Positions 23,257 to 31,986 of a stretch of 32,527 bases of DNA are shown here, one piece after another. The DNA comes from Candidatus Roseilinea sp. Its GTDB lineage: Bacteria > Chloroflexota > Anaerolineae > J036 > Brachytrichaceae. Every line of letters begins with the position of its first letter. Positions within the stretch are counted from its first letter, which is position 1. Where the stretch lies: NCBI GenBank assembly GCA_025055235.1, contig JANWYN010000033.1, forward strand, positions 1 through 32,527. The letters are read 5' to 3'. A program made the position numbers and the translations under genes. A model generated the notes under the pieces. It did not search any database. It saw only the letters and a list, made by a program, of their open reading frames with translations, and was not told where the DNA came from.

Positions 23257-24729
23257 GTGGTTGATCAGCTCAAAGTTTTCTTCACCATCAACGACTCGAT
23301 CGTGCAGTTCGTGCATGGCCAGGTTTTCTTTTTGCTGGCGGTGATGATGGGCGTGCAGTGGTTTATGCAGCGCAGCCGGCTCGAGTTGGCCCGCGCGCTG
23401 CCCTGGCTGGCGGCGTTTGGCGCGCTCGAGGCGGTCGCCGTATGGGGCAACGCGTTCATCCCGCTGCAGGAGCGCTTGCTGCCGCCGGACACGATCCAGC
23501 ATCTGCGCTTCCTGCAGTTGATGGTGCACCTGCTGACCTTCGCCACGCTGCTCGGCTTCGGCCTGCGGCTGAGCGAGCCGACGATGCCGTCGTGGGCGGC
23601 GGTGTATGTGCCGCTCGTGGTGGTGCTCGTTGCAACGGCCATCTTGGCAACCAACCGCGCCTTGACCAGTGGTGTGGACGTAGTCAACAACGCCACGGTT
23701 GAGGCGCTGCTGCGCTACTCCTTGTGTCTGCCCTCGGCGTTGCTCGTCGCCTATGGCTTGCGCCTGCAAGCCGGCCGCTTGGTCGGCCCGCTCAAAAACG
23801 AACGCCTGATCAACGTGCTGCGCGTGGCCGGCTTCGGCTTCCTCTTCTACGCACTCATGGAAGGCATGCTTGTGCCGGCAGCGCCGTTCTTCCCGGCCAA
23901 CACAGTTAACGCCGAACGGCTCTTCGAAGCGACCGGGATTCCGATCGGCATCTACCGCAGCATCGTCGGCGCCGTCATCGCACTGTTCCTGTTCCTCTCG
24001 CTGGACGCCTTCCGCATCGAGACCGACCGGCTGAACGAGGCGCTGCAACGGCAGCAATCGCTGATGGCCGAGCGCGAACGCATCAGCCGCGATCTGCACG
24101 ACGGCACGATCCAGTCCATCTACGCTGCCGGGTTGATGGTGGACGATGCGCGGCACACGGTAGAGCAATTGGCCGCCCAATCGCACAACGGCGCCGGCCG
24201 GCTTGCCGAACGCGCGCGCGAACAGTTGAGCGCCGTGTTGGCGGTGCTGAACAAGACCAACGAGGAGATTCGTGGCTATATCTACGACCTGCGCCGGTCG
24301 GTGGCTGGCGACGAAGATTTGGCGCGCGGCCTGCTTGACATCGTGACGGAGTTTCGGATTCGCACTGCCATTCCGACCGACTGGAACGTCGAGGGGTGCG
24401 GGAAAGTCACATTTTCAGCGGAGCAGCGCCAACACATCTATCAGATCGTGCGCGAGGCATTGAGCAACATCGCCCGGCACGCTTCGGCCACGCACGCGCA
24501 GGTGGAGTTGCGCTACGACGGCTGCGACGACCGGACGGGCGCACAGGTCGTTCGGGTGCGGATTCGCGATAATGGTAGGGGCGTCGTCCAGCCGGCCTTG
24601 CGCACCGGGCGCGGGCTGTTGAACATGCGCGAGCGGGCCGCGTTGCTGAACGCAGACTTCAATTTGGAAAGCGAGCCGGGCAAAGGGACGACGGTGACGT
24701 TAGTGATAAAAAAGGTGGATAGCAAGTGA
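23257..24729 (+). CDS. NarL-type sensor histidine kinase with multi-pass membrane sensor
   Basis: 490 aa from GTG 23257. About seven hydrophobic segments fill residues 1-250 (for example [33 protein letters not shown] and [14 protein letters not shown]) and form the sensor. The HisKA_3 phosphoacceptor His is in [19 protein letters not shown] (His 281). The ATPase domain has the N box [12 protein letters not shown]1 IRDNGRGV and G2 [13 protein letters not shown], ending [11 protein letters not shown]. It phosphorylates the response regulator that begins 1 nt after its stop. The signal is unknown. No ribosome site is visible; a TAATAAT stretch about 9 nt upstream may be a leaderless promoter. 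Confidence 0.9.
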   Translation: MVDQLKVFFTINDSIVQFVHGQVFFLLAVMMGVQWFMQRSRLELARALPWLAAFGALEAVAVWGNAFIPLQERLLPPDTIQHLRFLQLMVHLLTFATLLGFGLRLSEPTMPSWAAVYVPLVVVLVATAILATNRALTSGVDVVNNATVEALLRYSLCLPSALLVAYGLRLQAGRLVGPLKNERLINVLRVAGFGFLFYALMEGMLVPAAPFFPANTVNAERLFEATGIPIGIYRSIVGAVIALFLFLSLDAFRIETDRLNEALQRQQSLMAERERISRDLHDGTIQSIYAAGLMVDDARHTVEQLAAQSHNGAGRLAERAREQLSAVLAVLNKTNEEIRGYIYDLRRSVAGDEDLARGLLDIVTEFRIRTAIPTDWNVEGCGKVTFSAEQRQHIYQIVREALSNIARHASATHAQVELRYDGCDDRTGAQVVRVRIRDNGRGVVQPALRTGRGLLNMRERAALLNADFNLESEPGKGTTVTLVIKKVDSK

Positions 24730-24730
24730 T

Positions 24731-25384
24731 ATGTCGAGGTTGCGTTTGATCATCGTGGACGATCATGAAGTCGTGCGCATTGGGTTGCGCACACTGCTGG
24801 CGCGCCACCCTGACTTCGAAGTCGTGGACGAAGCGGCGACCGGCCAGGAGGCCGTGCGCAAAGCGCTCATGCACCGGCCGGACATCGTCATCATGGACGT
24901 GCGGCTGAGCGGCATGAGCGGCATTGAGGCTTGCCGCGAGATCACGCAGGCCGCGCCGAACGTCAAGGTGATCATGCTCACATCCTACGGCGACGACGAC
25001 ACGTTGTTCGAGAGCATTGCTGCCGGCGCATCGGGCTATGTGCTCAAGCAAATCGGCAGCGACGAGTTGATCCGCTCGATCGAGAACGTGGGCCGGGGCG
25101 AGGCGTCACTCGACCCGACGACGACCTCGCGGGTGTTCGCCCGCATGCGCGAGATGGCGCGCAAGCGCGAAGAGAGTGCCTTCGCCCTGCTGACGGAGCA
25201 GGAGCTGCGCGTGCTGGCGCATCTGGCCGAAGGCCGCACCAACCGCGAGATCGCCGACATCCTGGTGCTGGGCGAGGGCACCGTGCGCAACTACGTCAGC
25301 AGCATCTTCGCCAAGCTGCACGTAAACAACCGCGCCGAGGCAGCGGCCTACGCTGCGGCGCACAACATTCGAGATTACCTGTAG
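24731..25384 (+). CDS. NarL/FixJ-type response regulator
   Basis: 217 aa. The receiver domain begins [19 protein letters not shown], the phosphoacceptor is Asp 56 in [14 protein letters not shown], and the conserved Thr and Lys are in [11 protein letters not shown] and GYVLKQIG. The LuxR-type HTH (about residues 150-210) reads [20 protein letters not shown] and [20 protein letters not shown]. It is the intact counterpart of the broken regulator at 3221-3871. It is translated from the same message as the kinase (1 nt gap). Target promoters unknown. Confidence 0.93.
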   Translation: MSRLRLIIVDDHEVVRIGLRTLLARHPDFEVVDEAATGQEAVRKALMHRPDIVIMDVRLSGMSGIEACREITQAAPNVKVIMLTSYGDDDTLFESIAAGASGYVLKQIGSDELIRSIENVGRGEASLDPTTTSRVFARMREMARKREESAFALLTEQELRVLAHLAEGRTNREIADILVLGEGTVRNYVSSIFAKLHVNNRAEAAAYAAAHNIRDYL

Positions 25385-25457
25385 CCGCGAAACACGCGCA
25401 GAACGCGATGCGCCGGAGCGCGCCTCTTGCGCTGCGCAGTGTCGCGCCTCAACCGCT

Positions 25458-26915
25458 ATGGAGAAACTGCACTACATCAACGGACAATTCACCCCGGGCA
25501 AGAGCACGGAGGCCATCGCCGTGGATAACCCGGCCAACGGCCAGATCATCGGCCATGTGCCGCTGGGCACGGCGGAGGATGTGGACGCTGCCGTGCAGGC
25601 AGCCAAAGGTGCATTCGACGCCTGGAAGCGCGTCAGCGCCAGCGAGAAGGCCGAACTGCTGCACGAAGCCAGCCGCAAGATGCGCGCTCATGCTCACGAG
25701 ATCATCGAACTGCTGACGCGCGAGGAGGGCAAGCCGCTCTGCGAGAACGAAGAGGAAGTCGTCTGGACGTACTCGACGTTCGACTACTACGCCGAGCTAG
25801 GCCGGCACACACGCGGGCGCGTGCTGCCGAGCACCGAGGACGGCGTGCTCAACATGGTGATCAAAGAGCCGTATGGCGTGGTGGGCTGCATCGTGCCGTG
25901 GAACTATCCACTGCTGTTGCTGGCCTGGAAGGTTGCGCCGGCGCTGGCCGCCGGCAACACCGTCGTCATCAAGCCCAGCGAGATGACGCCGCTCACGGCG
26001 CTGCAACTGTGCGAGATCGCCTTCGATCACCTGCCGCCCGGCGTGATCAACGTGGTGACGGGCGACGGCCGCACCGGCGAGGCGTTGGTGCGTCACCCGG
26101 ATGTGCCGATGATCGCCTTCACCGGCTCGCTGAGCACCGGCCAGAAGATCGCCAGCATCGCCGCGCCGATGATGAAGAAGACGCACTTCGAGCTGGGCGG
26201 CAAGGACGCCTTCGTGATCGCCGACGACGCCGATCCAGAACTGGCCGCGCGCGCCGTGGCCTACGCTGCACTGATCAACGCCGGCCAGGTGTGCACCAGC
26301 ACCGAACGCGTCTATGTGCCGCAACGCCTGGCGCCGCGCTTCACCGATCAACTGGTGGACTTGGTGAAGTCGCTCCGGCTGGGCGATGGCATGGATGCCG
26401 GCACCGACATCGGCCCGATGATCGGCGAAAAGTATCGGCAGAAGGTCATGGACCACATTGCCGACGCCAAGGCCAAAGGTGCGCGGGTGCTGACCGGCGG
26501 GCGCGCGCCGGACCGGCCGGGCTACTTCCATGAGCCCACGGTACTGGTGGACGTCAACCACAGCATGAAGATCATGACCGAAGAGACGTTCGGGCCGGCC
26601 ATCCCGCTGATGACCTATGACAGCTTCGACGAGGCGATCCGGCTGGCCAACGACAGCATCTATGGCCTGGGCGCGTGCCTCTACACCAGCGACGCCAAGA
26701 AGGCGCGGCGCTTCTTCGAGGACGTGAAAGCCGGCACGATCTGGATCAACGACCCACTGACCGACAACTACGCCGGGCCGTTCGGCGGCATGAAGTACAC
26801 CGGCGGCGGGCGCGAGCTGGGCGAAGAAGGGCTGGACGAGTTCCGAGAGACCAAGCACGTGCACTGGGACATCGAGGCCCGGCCCAAGCGCTGGTGGCTG
26901 CCGTATGGGAAGTAA
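25458..26915 (+). CDS. NAD(P)-dependent aldehyde dehydrogenase
   Basis: 485 aa. Catalytic residues are in place: Asn 149 in IVPWNYPLLL, Glu 245 in FELGGKD and Cys 279 in NAGQVCTSTERVYV. The cofactor stretch is NTVVIKPSEMTP and the later motif is EETFGPAIPL. The overall pattern is closest to betaine-aldehyde or succinate-semialdehyde type enzymes. The aldehyde cannot be fixed from sequence. A GMC oxidoreductase lies downstream on the same strand but separated by a mobile element, so an original alcohol-to-acid pair is possible. No clear ribosome site. Confidence 0.92.
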   Translation: MEKLHYINGQFTPGKSTEAIAVDNPANGQIIGHVPLGTAEDVDAAVQAAKGAFDAWKRVSASEKAELLHEASRKMRAHAHEIIELLTREEGKPLCENEEEVVWTYSTFDYYAELGRHTRGRVLPSTEDGVLNMVIKEPYGVVGCIVPWNYPLLLLAWKVAPALAAGNTVVIKPSEMTPLTALQLCEIAFDHLPPGVINVVTGDGRTGEALVRHPDVPMIAFTGSLSTGQKIASIAAPMMKKTHFELGGKDAFVIADDADPELAARAVAYAALINAGQVCTSTERVYVPQRLAPRFTDQLVDLVKSLRLGDGMDAGTDIGPMIGEKYRQKVMDHIADAKAKGARVLTGGRAPDRPGYFHEPTVLVDVNHSMKIMTEETFGPAIPLMTYDSFDEAIRLANDSIYGLGACLYTSDAKKARRFFEDVKAGTIWINDPLTDNYAGPFGGMKYTGGGRELGEEGLDEFRETKHVHWDIEARPKRWWLPYGK

Positions 26916-26948
26916 AATCTTTTCAGGGCAGCAGACTTATAGCTGTAT

Positions 26949-27090
26949 GAGTGCATGCGCCAGCAGGGGCAGACACACATCTTGAGTAGGGCGCGCTCTC
27001 CGCAGCGCGCCATTGCCGATGCACCATCGGCGCGGAACGGCGTCCGCGCCCTACCGCGCGACATCTTCGCCCTTGTATACGAATGCACCC
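26949..27090. mobile_element. Small palindromic MITE-like element, copy 2, with 8-bp target duplication
   Basis: A 142-bp non-coding element flanked by AGCTGTAT on both sides (26941-26948 and 27091-27098). The left end GAGTGCATGCG and the right end (inverse of GGGTGCATTCGT) match the ends of copy 1. The central stem GTAGGGCGCG (26986-26995) pairs with CGCGCCCTAC (27045-27054). Inner hairpins are GCCGATG/CATCGGC and GGCGCGGA/TCCGCGCC. It lies between the aldehyde dehydrogenase and GMC genes. Confidence 0.82.
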
Positions 27091-27133
27091 AGCTGTATCA
27101 CAACAAGCGGCGCAGCCTAAAATAGCGTCGTCC

Positions 27134-28654
27134 ATGAGCGATGCGCCCGGCAGCTACGACGTCATCATCATCGGCAGCGGCGCCGGCGGCGGGACGCTGG
27201 CCTATGCCCTGCGCAATAGCGGCGCGCGCATCCTGCTGATCGAGCGCGGCGACTTTCTGCCCCAAGAACCGGAGAATTGGGACGAAGCTGCGGTCATCGG
27301 CCAGCGGCGCTACCAAGCCGACGAGGTGTGGTTCGACGCGGACACCGGGCGCGGCTTCCGCCCCGGCGTGTATTACTTCGTCGGCGGTTGCACGAAGATG
27401 TACGGCGCGGCCTTCCCGCGCTTCCGGCGCGAGGACTTCCTCGCACTGGAGCATGAGGAGGGCGTTTCACCGGCGTGGCCGATCACCTACGAAGACCTCG
27501 AACCGTATTACGCTGAAGCCGAGCGCATCTATCTGGTTCACGGCCAGGCCGGCGAAGACCCGACCGAACCGCCGCGTTCGTTGCCTTATCCTTTCCCGGC
27601 GCTGCCGCACGAGCCCTACATGGCCGACCTGGCCGAGCGGCTGCGCAGCCAGGGCTTTCATCCGTTCGCGCTGCCCATCGGCGTAGATTGGCGCGAGGGC
27701 GGCCGGTGCATCCGCTGCTTCACATGCGACGGCTTCCCGTGCAAGCTGCTCGCCAAAGGCGACGCCGACGTGTGCTGCGTGCGGCCGGCACTCGCCTCGC
27801 CAAGCGTGCAACTGATGGCGCGAACGCTGGCCCGCCGGCTGCTGACCGATGCGACCGGCCGGCGCGTAGCCGGCGTGGAGGTCGAACGGGATGGCGTGCG
27901 CTCCGTGTTGCGCGCTGGCATCTACGTCGTCTCGTGCGGCGCAGTCAACTCGGCAGTGCTGCTGCTCCGCTCGGCGAACGACGCGCACCCGAACGGCCTG
28001 GCCAATTCATCCGGCCAGGTCGGGCGCAACTACATGGCGCACATCAACTCGACGCTGATCGCGGTGGATCCCTCGCGCGAGAACGGCGACACCTTCCACA
28101 AGACGCTGGCCGTCAACGACTTCTACCTGCCCGGCGCGCACTCGAAATACCCAATGGGCAACTTGCAGATCATGGGCAAGATTCAGGCGAGCGGGTATAT
28201 CGCCGCAGGCCGGCCGCACCTATCGCTCGACGAGCGCCGGCGCATGGCGCGCCACAGCAGCGACTGGTGGATCATGAGCGAGGATTTGCCCGACCCGGAG
28301 AACCGCGTCACGCTGGGCAGCGACGGCAGCATCCGCGTGCGACGCAAGTTCAAGAACGAAGCGGCGCACCACCGGCTGGTGCACGCCGCGGAGGAGATGT
28401 TGCGCGCGGTCGGCTATCGCGAGTTCATCCACCAACTCATGCCGATCGAGACCAACAGCCACCAGTGCGGCACGCTGCGCTTCGGCGATGATCCCGCGAC
28501 GTCTGTGCTCGATCCGTTCTGCAAGGCGTGGGACCTGGACAATCTGTATGTAGTGGACGCGTCGTTCTTCCCCTCCAGCGCGGCGATGAACCCGTGCCTG
28601 ACCATCGCAGCGCAGGCGTTGCGCGTGGCGGCGCATCTGGCCGGATCGCGATGA
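27134..28654 (+). CDS. GMC family FAD-dependent oxidoreductase
   Basis: 506 aa from ATG 27134. The FAD-binding motif is DVIIIGSGAGGGTLAYAL (residues 9-26). The second FAD site, VGGCTKMYGAAFPRFR, and the C-terminal GMC domain NSHQCGTLRFGDD (His) with FFPSSAAMNPCLTIAAQALR (Asn) are clear. A Cys-rich segment (CIRCFTCDGFPC) in the middle is typical of the choline/gluconate dehydrogenase-like subgroup with a Cys cluster. It oxidises an alcohol or sugar; the substrate is unknown. The open frame continues upstream to 27083, but that part is the end of the mobile element. TAAAAT lies 10 nt before the ATG and there is no ribosome site. Confidence 0.9.
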   Translation: MSDAPGSYDVIIIGSGAGGGTLAYALRNSGARILLIERGDFLPQEPENWDEAAVIGQRRYQADEVWFDADTGRGFRPGVYYFVGGCTKMYGAAFPRFRREDFLALEHEEGVSPAWPITYEDLEPYYAEAERIYLVHGQAGEDPTEPPRSLPYPFPALPHEPYMADLAERLRSQGFHPFALPIGVDWREGGRCIRCFTCDGFPCKLLAKGDADVCCVRPALASPSVQLMARTLARRLLTDATGRRVAGVEVERDGVRSVLRAGIYVVSCGAVNSAVLLLRSANDAHPNGLANSSGQVGRNYMAHINSTLIAVDPSRENGDTFHKTLAVNDFYLPGAHSKYPMGNLQIMGKIQASGYIAAGRPHLSLDERRRMARHSSDWWIMSEDLPDPENRVTLGSDGSIRVRRKFKNEAAHHRLVHAAEEMLRAVGYREFIHQLMPIETNSHQCGTLRFGDDPATSVLDPFCKAWDLDNLYVVDASFFPSSAAMNPCLTIAAQALRVAAHLAGSR

Positions 28655-28700
28655 AGCGAGATGCGTCCTTTGCGCCCTCGTGGTAAAACGCAGGTCAACG

Positions 28701-29120
28701 ATGCTGAAATACAACTTGCTCCACCCCGAAATCCTCGAAGCGCTCGGCGGGGCCGGCCACGGCTCCAAGATTCTGATTGCCGACGGTAACTATCCATTTA
28801 GCACGCGGGCGCATCCCGCCGCCCGGCGCGTCTATCTTAACCTGGCGCCGGGGCTGGTGAATGCCGTGGACGTGCTGCGCGTGCTGGTGGACGCCATTCC
28901 CATCGAGGCTGCCGACATCATGCTGACGGCTGAGGGGAAGGAAGCGCCCATCATCGCCGAGTTCCGGGCGCTGTTGCCGAAGGATGTGCCGGTGCGCGGG
29001 CACGAGCGCTTCGCGTTCTACGACTTGTGCCGCGATCCCGACACGGCGCTGGTCATCGCCACCGGCGAGCAACGCATCTATGCCAACATCCTGCTCACCA
29101 TCGGCGTGGTGAAGCCGTAG
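28701..29120 (+). CDS. RbsD/FucU family sugar mutarotase
   Basis: 139 aa, standard length. The family core is obvious: LLHPEILEALGGAGHGSKIL with the catalytic His in GHG, IADGNYP, and the tail FAFYDLCRDPDTALVIATGE. FucU/RbsD enzymes interconvert anomers of fucose or pyranose/furanose forms of ribose, feeding sugar catabolism. The N-terminal sequence favours the FucU side. It starts 47 nt after the GMC gene on the same strand and ends at a strong hairpin (29128-29160). Confidence 0.9.
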   Translation: MLKYNLLHPEILEALGGAGHGSKILIADGNYPFSTRAHPAARRVYLNLAPGLVNAVDVLRVLVDAIPIEAADIMLTAEGKEAPIIAEFRALLPKDVPVRGHERFAFYDLCRDPDTALVIATGEQRIYANILLTIGVVKP

Positions 29121-29127
29121 TAACTCG

Positions 29128-29160
29128 AGCGCTCAACGCGCTCGGAGCGCGTTGAGCGCT
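29128..29160. terminator. Perfect hairpin between convergent genes
   Basis: AGCGCTCAACGCGC (29128-29141) pairs with GCGCGTTGAGCGCT (29147-29160), 14 bp with a 5-nt loop (TCGGA). It lies between the stops of the FucU and CcmE genes. No T-run, so it may end transcription in both directions in a factor-dependent way. Confidence 0.6.
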
Positions 29161-29168
29161 GTTGCCGG

Positions 29169-29618
29169 CTATTTGTTGGCCTCTTTAGCGGCGTTCTCGT
29201 ACTTGGTCGGGCACTGCAGCAACAGCGCGTCGGGTGAGTTGCCGGCGTAGAACTTGCCGTCGCCGTTCATCTTGCCGGTGACGATAGCGCGCGCTTCGTT
29301 CATCAGCGTATCGGGCTTCACGCCGCGATACACCACCCGCACGCGCTGTGCGTTGGGGAGGTTGTCGAAGAGGTCTTCGCGCGAGTGCACCACGTCGAAC
29401 TCCAGGTGTAGCGAGTTCGGGTCATACACGATGCTGTCGCCGACCACCCAGCCAATCAACTTGAGCGAGCGATCCGGCGCGATCTGGCCGGCGCGCTGCT
29501 TGGCGATCAGGTCGTTGACCTGCACTTCCATGCTGCTATTCCCCATGATGGTAAAGACCATCACAGCGACTACCGCCACAATGATTAGGCCAATGCCGAA
29601 CACAAACCTGGGTTTCAT
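29169..29618 (-). CDS. ccmE: Cytochrome c maturation protein CcmE, Cys-type heme chaperone
   Basis: 149 aa from ATG 29618, 6 nt after AAGAGG. N-terminal membrane anchor (FGIGLIIVAVVAVMVFTI), then the OB-fold: LKLIGWVVGDSIVYDPNSLH, LEFDVVHSRED, VRVVYRGVKPDTLMNEARAI and VTGKMNGDGKFYAG. The usual heme-binding His (HDENY) is replaced by LLLQCPTKYENA, that is C-x3-Y, the variant known from Desulfovibrio and some archaea. It receives heme from CcmC on the outer face and passes it to apocytochrome c. No other ccm gene lies in the window. Confidence 0.9.
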   Translation of the reverse strand: MKPRFVFGIGLIIVAVVAVMVFTIMGNSSMEVQVNDLIAKQRAGQIAPDRSLKLIGWVVGDSIVYDPNSLHLEFDVVHSREDLFDNLPNAQRVRVVYRGVKPDTLMNEARAIVTGKMNGDGKFYAGNSPDALLLQCPTKYENAAKEANK

Positions 29619-29709
29619 CTGCAACCTCTTGCGTATTGATTGTAGCCAACCTGCATGAGATGCAAGTGAGTTTCGTCACGTCGCCCGGTGAACATTCGGT
29701 AGGTCTTCG

Positions 29710-31023
29710 TCATGGTCGCCACAGCGTCCCATCCGGCAGCCGGCTCTGCGTCCAGTGGATTACGCCGCCCCTGAATTGCCCCATGTCGCCGTGGATGGGG
29801 TATTTCGCTGCCAGCTTCTCGTCAATGTCAATGCCCAGGCCGGGCTTGTCGTTGGCATACAGGTAGCCGTCGCGCAATTCCGGGCAGCCGGGGAACACCT
29901 CCGGCAGCGGGTCGGGGAAGCCGCTGAACTCCTGGATGCCGAAGTTGTGTACGTGCAGGTCGAGATGCACGTTGGCGGCATGGCCCACCGGCGACACATC
30001 GCCCGGCCCATGCCAGGCCGTGCGCACGCCGAAGGCCTCGCACAGCGCCGCCAGCTTGCGCGCCGGCGTGATCCCGCCGATGTCGCTGATGTGAACGCGG
30101 ATGAAGTCAATCAACTGCTCGGTGATCAGCAGCTTCCACTCCAGCGGGTGCGTGAACAACTCGCCCATGGCCAGCGGCACGGCGGCATGCTGGCGGATGC
30201 GGCGGAACCACTCGATGTCCTCCGGCGGCAGTGCGTCTTCTAGGAAGAAGAGCCGGTATGGCTCCAGCGCTTTGGCGAAGCGCACCGCTTCGATCGGCGG
30301 CAGGCGTTCGTGCACGTCGTGCAGCAGCGGCGTCTCGAACCCGATCTTGCTGCGGATGTAGTCGAACATCTTCTCGACCGACAGCACATACACGTCGGGG
30401 TCGTAGTATTCGCCCGGCAACGCGCCCTCCGGGCTGCGCACCTGGCCCTTGATGCCGCCATACACGCCGACGTTGTTGTAGGGCTTCTCGTTCTCGCGCG
30501 CCTTGCGCTTCGTGCGCTTGCCGATGGCCTTGTCCTGCTTGGCCAGCCCGCCATAGCCACCGAGCTGGCAGCGGATATACATGATGCCCTGCTCTTTCAG
30601 GCGATAGACGTTGTCCAGCACCTCCTGCGGGTCGCGGCCGTCGGCGTGGCGATAGACGGCGACGCCATCGCGGCTCTTGCCACCCAGCAGGTCGTAGAGC
30701 GGCATGTTGGCCAGCTTGCCTTTGATGTCCCACAGCGCCTGATCCACGCCGCTGATGGCATTGTTGAGCGCGGGGCCGTTGCGCCAGTAGCTGTTCTGGT
30801 AGCACAGTTGCCAGATGTCTTCAATGCGCGCGACGTCGCGCCCGATCAGCAGCGGCTTGAGGTAATCCTCGACGGCGGCCTTGACCAAGGTCAAGCGCTG
30901 GGTGAAGGTGGCGCAGCCGACGCCGTATAGGCCGGCGTCGGACGTTTCGACTTTAACCACGGCCAGACCGATGCCGGCTGGCGCGGTCAGGATGCATTTG
31001 ACGTTTGTGATCGTGATAGGCAT
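29710..31023 (-). CDS. Enolase-superfamily sugar-acid dehydratase (ManD/RspA-like)
   Basis: 437 aa from ATG 31023. Mandelate racemase/muconate lactonizing enzyme fold: GPALNNAISGVDQALWDIKG and MPLYDLLGGKSRDGVAVYRH are close to D-mannonate dehydratase/RspA proteins. Metal ligands are Asp in LLHDVHERLPP, Glu in FFLEDALPPED and Glu in MGELFTH. The catalytic His region is WHGPGDVSPVGHAANVHLDL. It dehydrates an aldonic or uronic sugar acid; members with an Ala instead of Pro near the GELF site may be inactive on mannonate, so the substrate is open. GGAG lies 11 nt upstream. The longer start at 31056 is not supported. Confidence 0.9.
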   Translation of the reverse strand: MPITITNVKCILTAPAGIGLAVVKVETSDAGLYGVGCATFTQRLTLVKAAVEDYLKPLLIGRDVARIEDIWQLCYQNSYWRNGPALNNAISGVDQALWDIKGKLANMPLYDLLGGKSRDGVAVYRHADGRDPQEVLDNVYRLKEQGIMYIRCQLGGYGGLAKQDKAIGKRTKRKARENEKPYNNVGVYGGIKGQVRSPEGALPGEYYDPDVYVLSVEKMFDYIRSKIGFETPLLHDVHERLPPIEAVRFAKALEPYRLFFLEDALPPEDIEWFRRIRQHAAVPLAMGELFTHPLEWKLLITEQLIDFIRVHISDIGGITPARKLAALCEAFGVRTAWHGPGDVSPVGHAANVHLDLHVHNFGIQEFSGFPDPLPEVFPGCPELRDGYLYANDKPGLGIDIDEKLAAKYPIHGDMGQFRGGVIHWTQSRLPDGTLWRP

Positions 31024-31076
31024 GGCGAAATCAACTCCAACCGGATTAAACGCCATGCCCGACGAAAAGCAACAGC

Positions 31077-31109
31077 AGCGGTCAGACCGGCCGGAGCGGT
31101 CTGACCGCT
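31077..31109. terminator. Perfect hairpin after the DsrE-like gene
   Basis: AGCGGTCAGACC (31077-31088) pairs with GGTCTGACCGCT (31098-31109), 12 bp with a 9-nt loop (GGCCGGAGC). It separates the sulfur-relay genes from the sugar-acid dehydratase on the same strand. No T-run. Confidence 0.55.
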
Positions 31110-31121
31110 CACTATGCTCCG

Positions 31122-31625
31122 TCAGATAAAGATGATCTGCGCGCCCTCGGTCATGTCAATGAAGTCGGCGGCGGTGACGATGTCAATCACGCCGTCTACG
31201 AAGTCTTCCTTCTTCAGACCCATCATGTCCACCGAGAGCTTGCAGGCGTAAAGCTTGGCGCCGCCGTCCACCAGCATCTGCAGATATTCACTCACCGGCG
31301 GCACTCCCAGCGCCTTCATCTTGTCCTTCATCAACTTGGTGGCCAGCGCGGTCATGCCGGGCAATACGCCGACCGCGTTGGGAATGCCGACGTTATCGGC
31401 ATGAATGCCCATCATGCTCATCTTCATGCTGGTGTTGCCCACCGGCGCGATCTCCAGATGATCCTGGCGCGACTTACGGATGATGTCCAGTCCCCAGAAT
31501 GTGAAGAAGATCGTCACGTCTATGCCGTTGCCCAGCGCCGCCCAGCCCATCACCAGGGCCGGATAGGCCATGTCGAGCGTGCCCTTCGAGCAAATGAAGG
31601 CCATTTTGCGCGTTTCGTCGGTCAT
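31122..31625 (-). CDS. DsrE/DsrF-like (DsrE2-type) peroxiredoxin-family sulfur carrier
   Basis: 167 aa, ATG 31625 after a GAGGAGG ribosome site. DsrE2/DsrEFH-fold family: FICSKGTLDMAYPALVMGWA, IDVTIFFTFWGLDIIRK and the conserved Cys in GGAKLYACKLSVDMMGL. These cytoplasmic or membrane-linked proteins pass persulfide sulfur between TusA, rhodanese and DsrC-like carriers. Cys in ICSKG and LYACKL are the candidate sulfur sites. It follows the DsrC-like gene by 12 nt, so the two are co-translated. Confidence 0.9.
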   Translation of the reverse strand: MTDETRKMAFICSKGTLDMAYPALVMGWAALGNGIDVTIFFTFWGLDIIRKSRQDHLEIAPVGNTSMKMSMMGIHADNVGIPNAVGVLPGMTALATKLMKDKMKALGVPPVSEYLQMLVDGGAKLYACKLSVDMMGLKKEDFVDGVIDIVTAADFIDMTEGAQIIFI

Positions 31626-31637
31626 TTCGTGCCTCCT

Positions 31638-31952
31638 CTATACGCACCCTTCCGGCTTGCCCAGCCCGGCGATATGCGCCACCTTCTTAGCAGGCCCTTT
31701 GGGGAAGAGCGCGAACATCTCCTTCGTGCTGATGCCGGTGCCGGCGGTGATCTGCCGCAGCGTCGGCGAGCGCCCGTTCACGGCGTTCTGGCGGCACCAC
31801 TCGATCACCTTCCAATGCTCCGGCGTCAGCTCCGGGATGCCCTCTTCTTTCGCAATCTCAACTGCGATCTCTTCCGTCCATTCGTCCGGCGAGAGGAGAA
31901 AGCCCTCCTCGTTCACCTGGACGGTCTTCCCTGAAATTACGCGTGTGGTCAT
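31638..31952 (-). CDS. DsrC/TusE family sulfur relay protein (single C-terminal Cys)
   Basis: 104 aa from ATG 31952, preceded by AGGAGGT. The DsrC/TusE signature is clear: VNEEGFLLSPDEWTEEIAVE, LTPEHWKVIEWCR and the C-terminal arm KPEGCV. The penultimate Cys (CysA) is present; the second arm Cys of true DsrC, 11 residues earlier, is Ala (KKVAHIAGLG). It is therefore TusE-like or an RspA-type carrier rather than the substrate of dissimilatory sulfite reductase. The open frame upstream to 32051 is made of heptanucleotide repeats and is rejected. It lies between DUF1641 and DsrE-like genes. Confidence 0.92.
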   Translation of the reverse strand: MTTRVISGKTVQVNEEGFLLSPDEWTEEIAVEIAKEEGIPELTPEHWKVIEWCRQNAVNGRSPTLRQITAGTGISTKEMFALFPKGPAKKVAHIAGLGKPEGCV

Positions 31953-31986
31953 ATCTACCTCCTGATCAGGTGCAGCGCGCAACTGC

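Noticed and set aside
23056..24186. Long minus-strand ORF (376 codons) opposite the histidine kinase
   Set aside because: Gln/His/Arg-rich shadow of the kinase gene; no domain and no ribosome site.
25797..26864. Long minus-strand ORF (355 codons) opposite the aldehyde dehydrogenase
   Set aside because: Antisense shadow; the plus strand carries every catalytic motif of the family.
27083..27133. N-terminal extension of the GMC oxidoreductase
   Set aside because: It is the right end and target duplication of the mobile element. The FAD-binding domain starts normally from ATG 27134.
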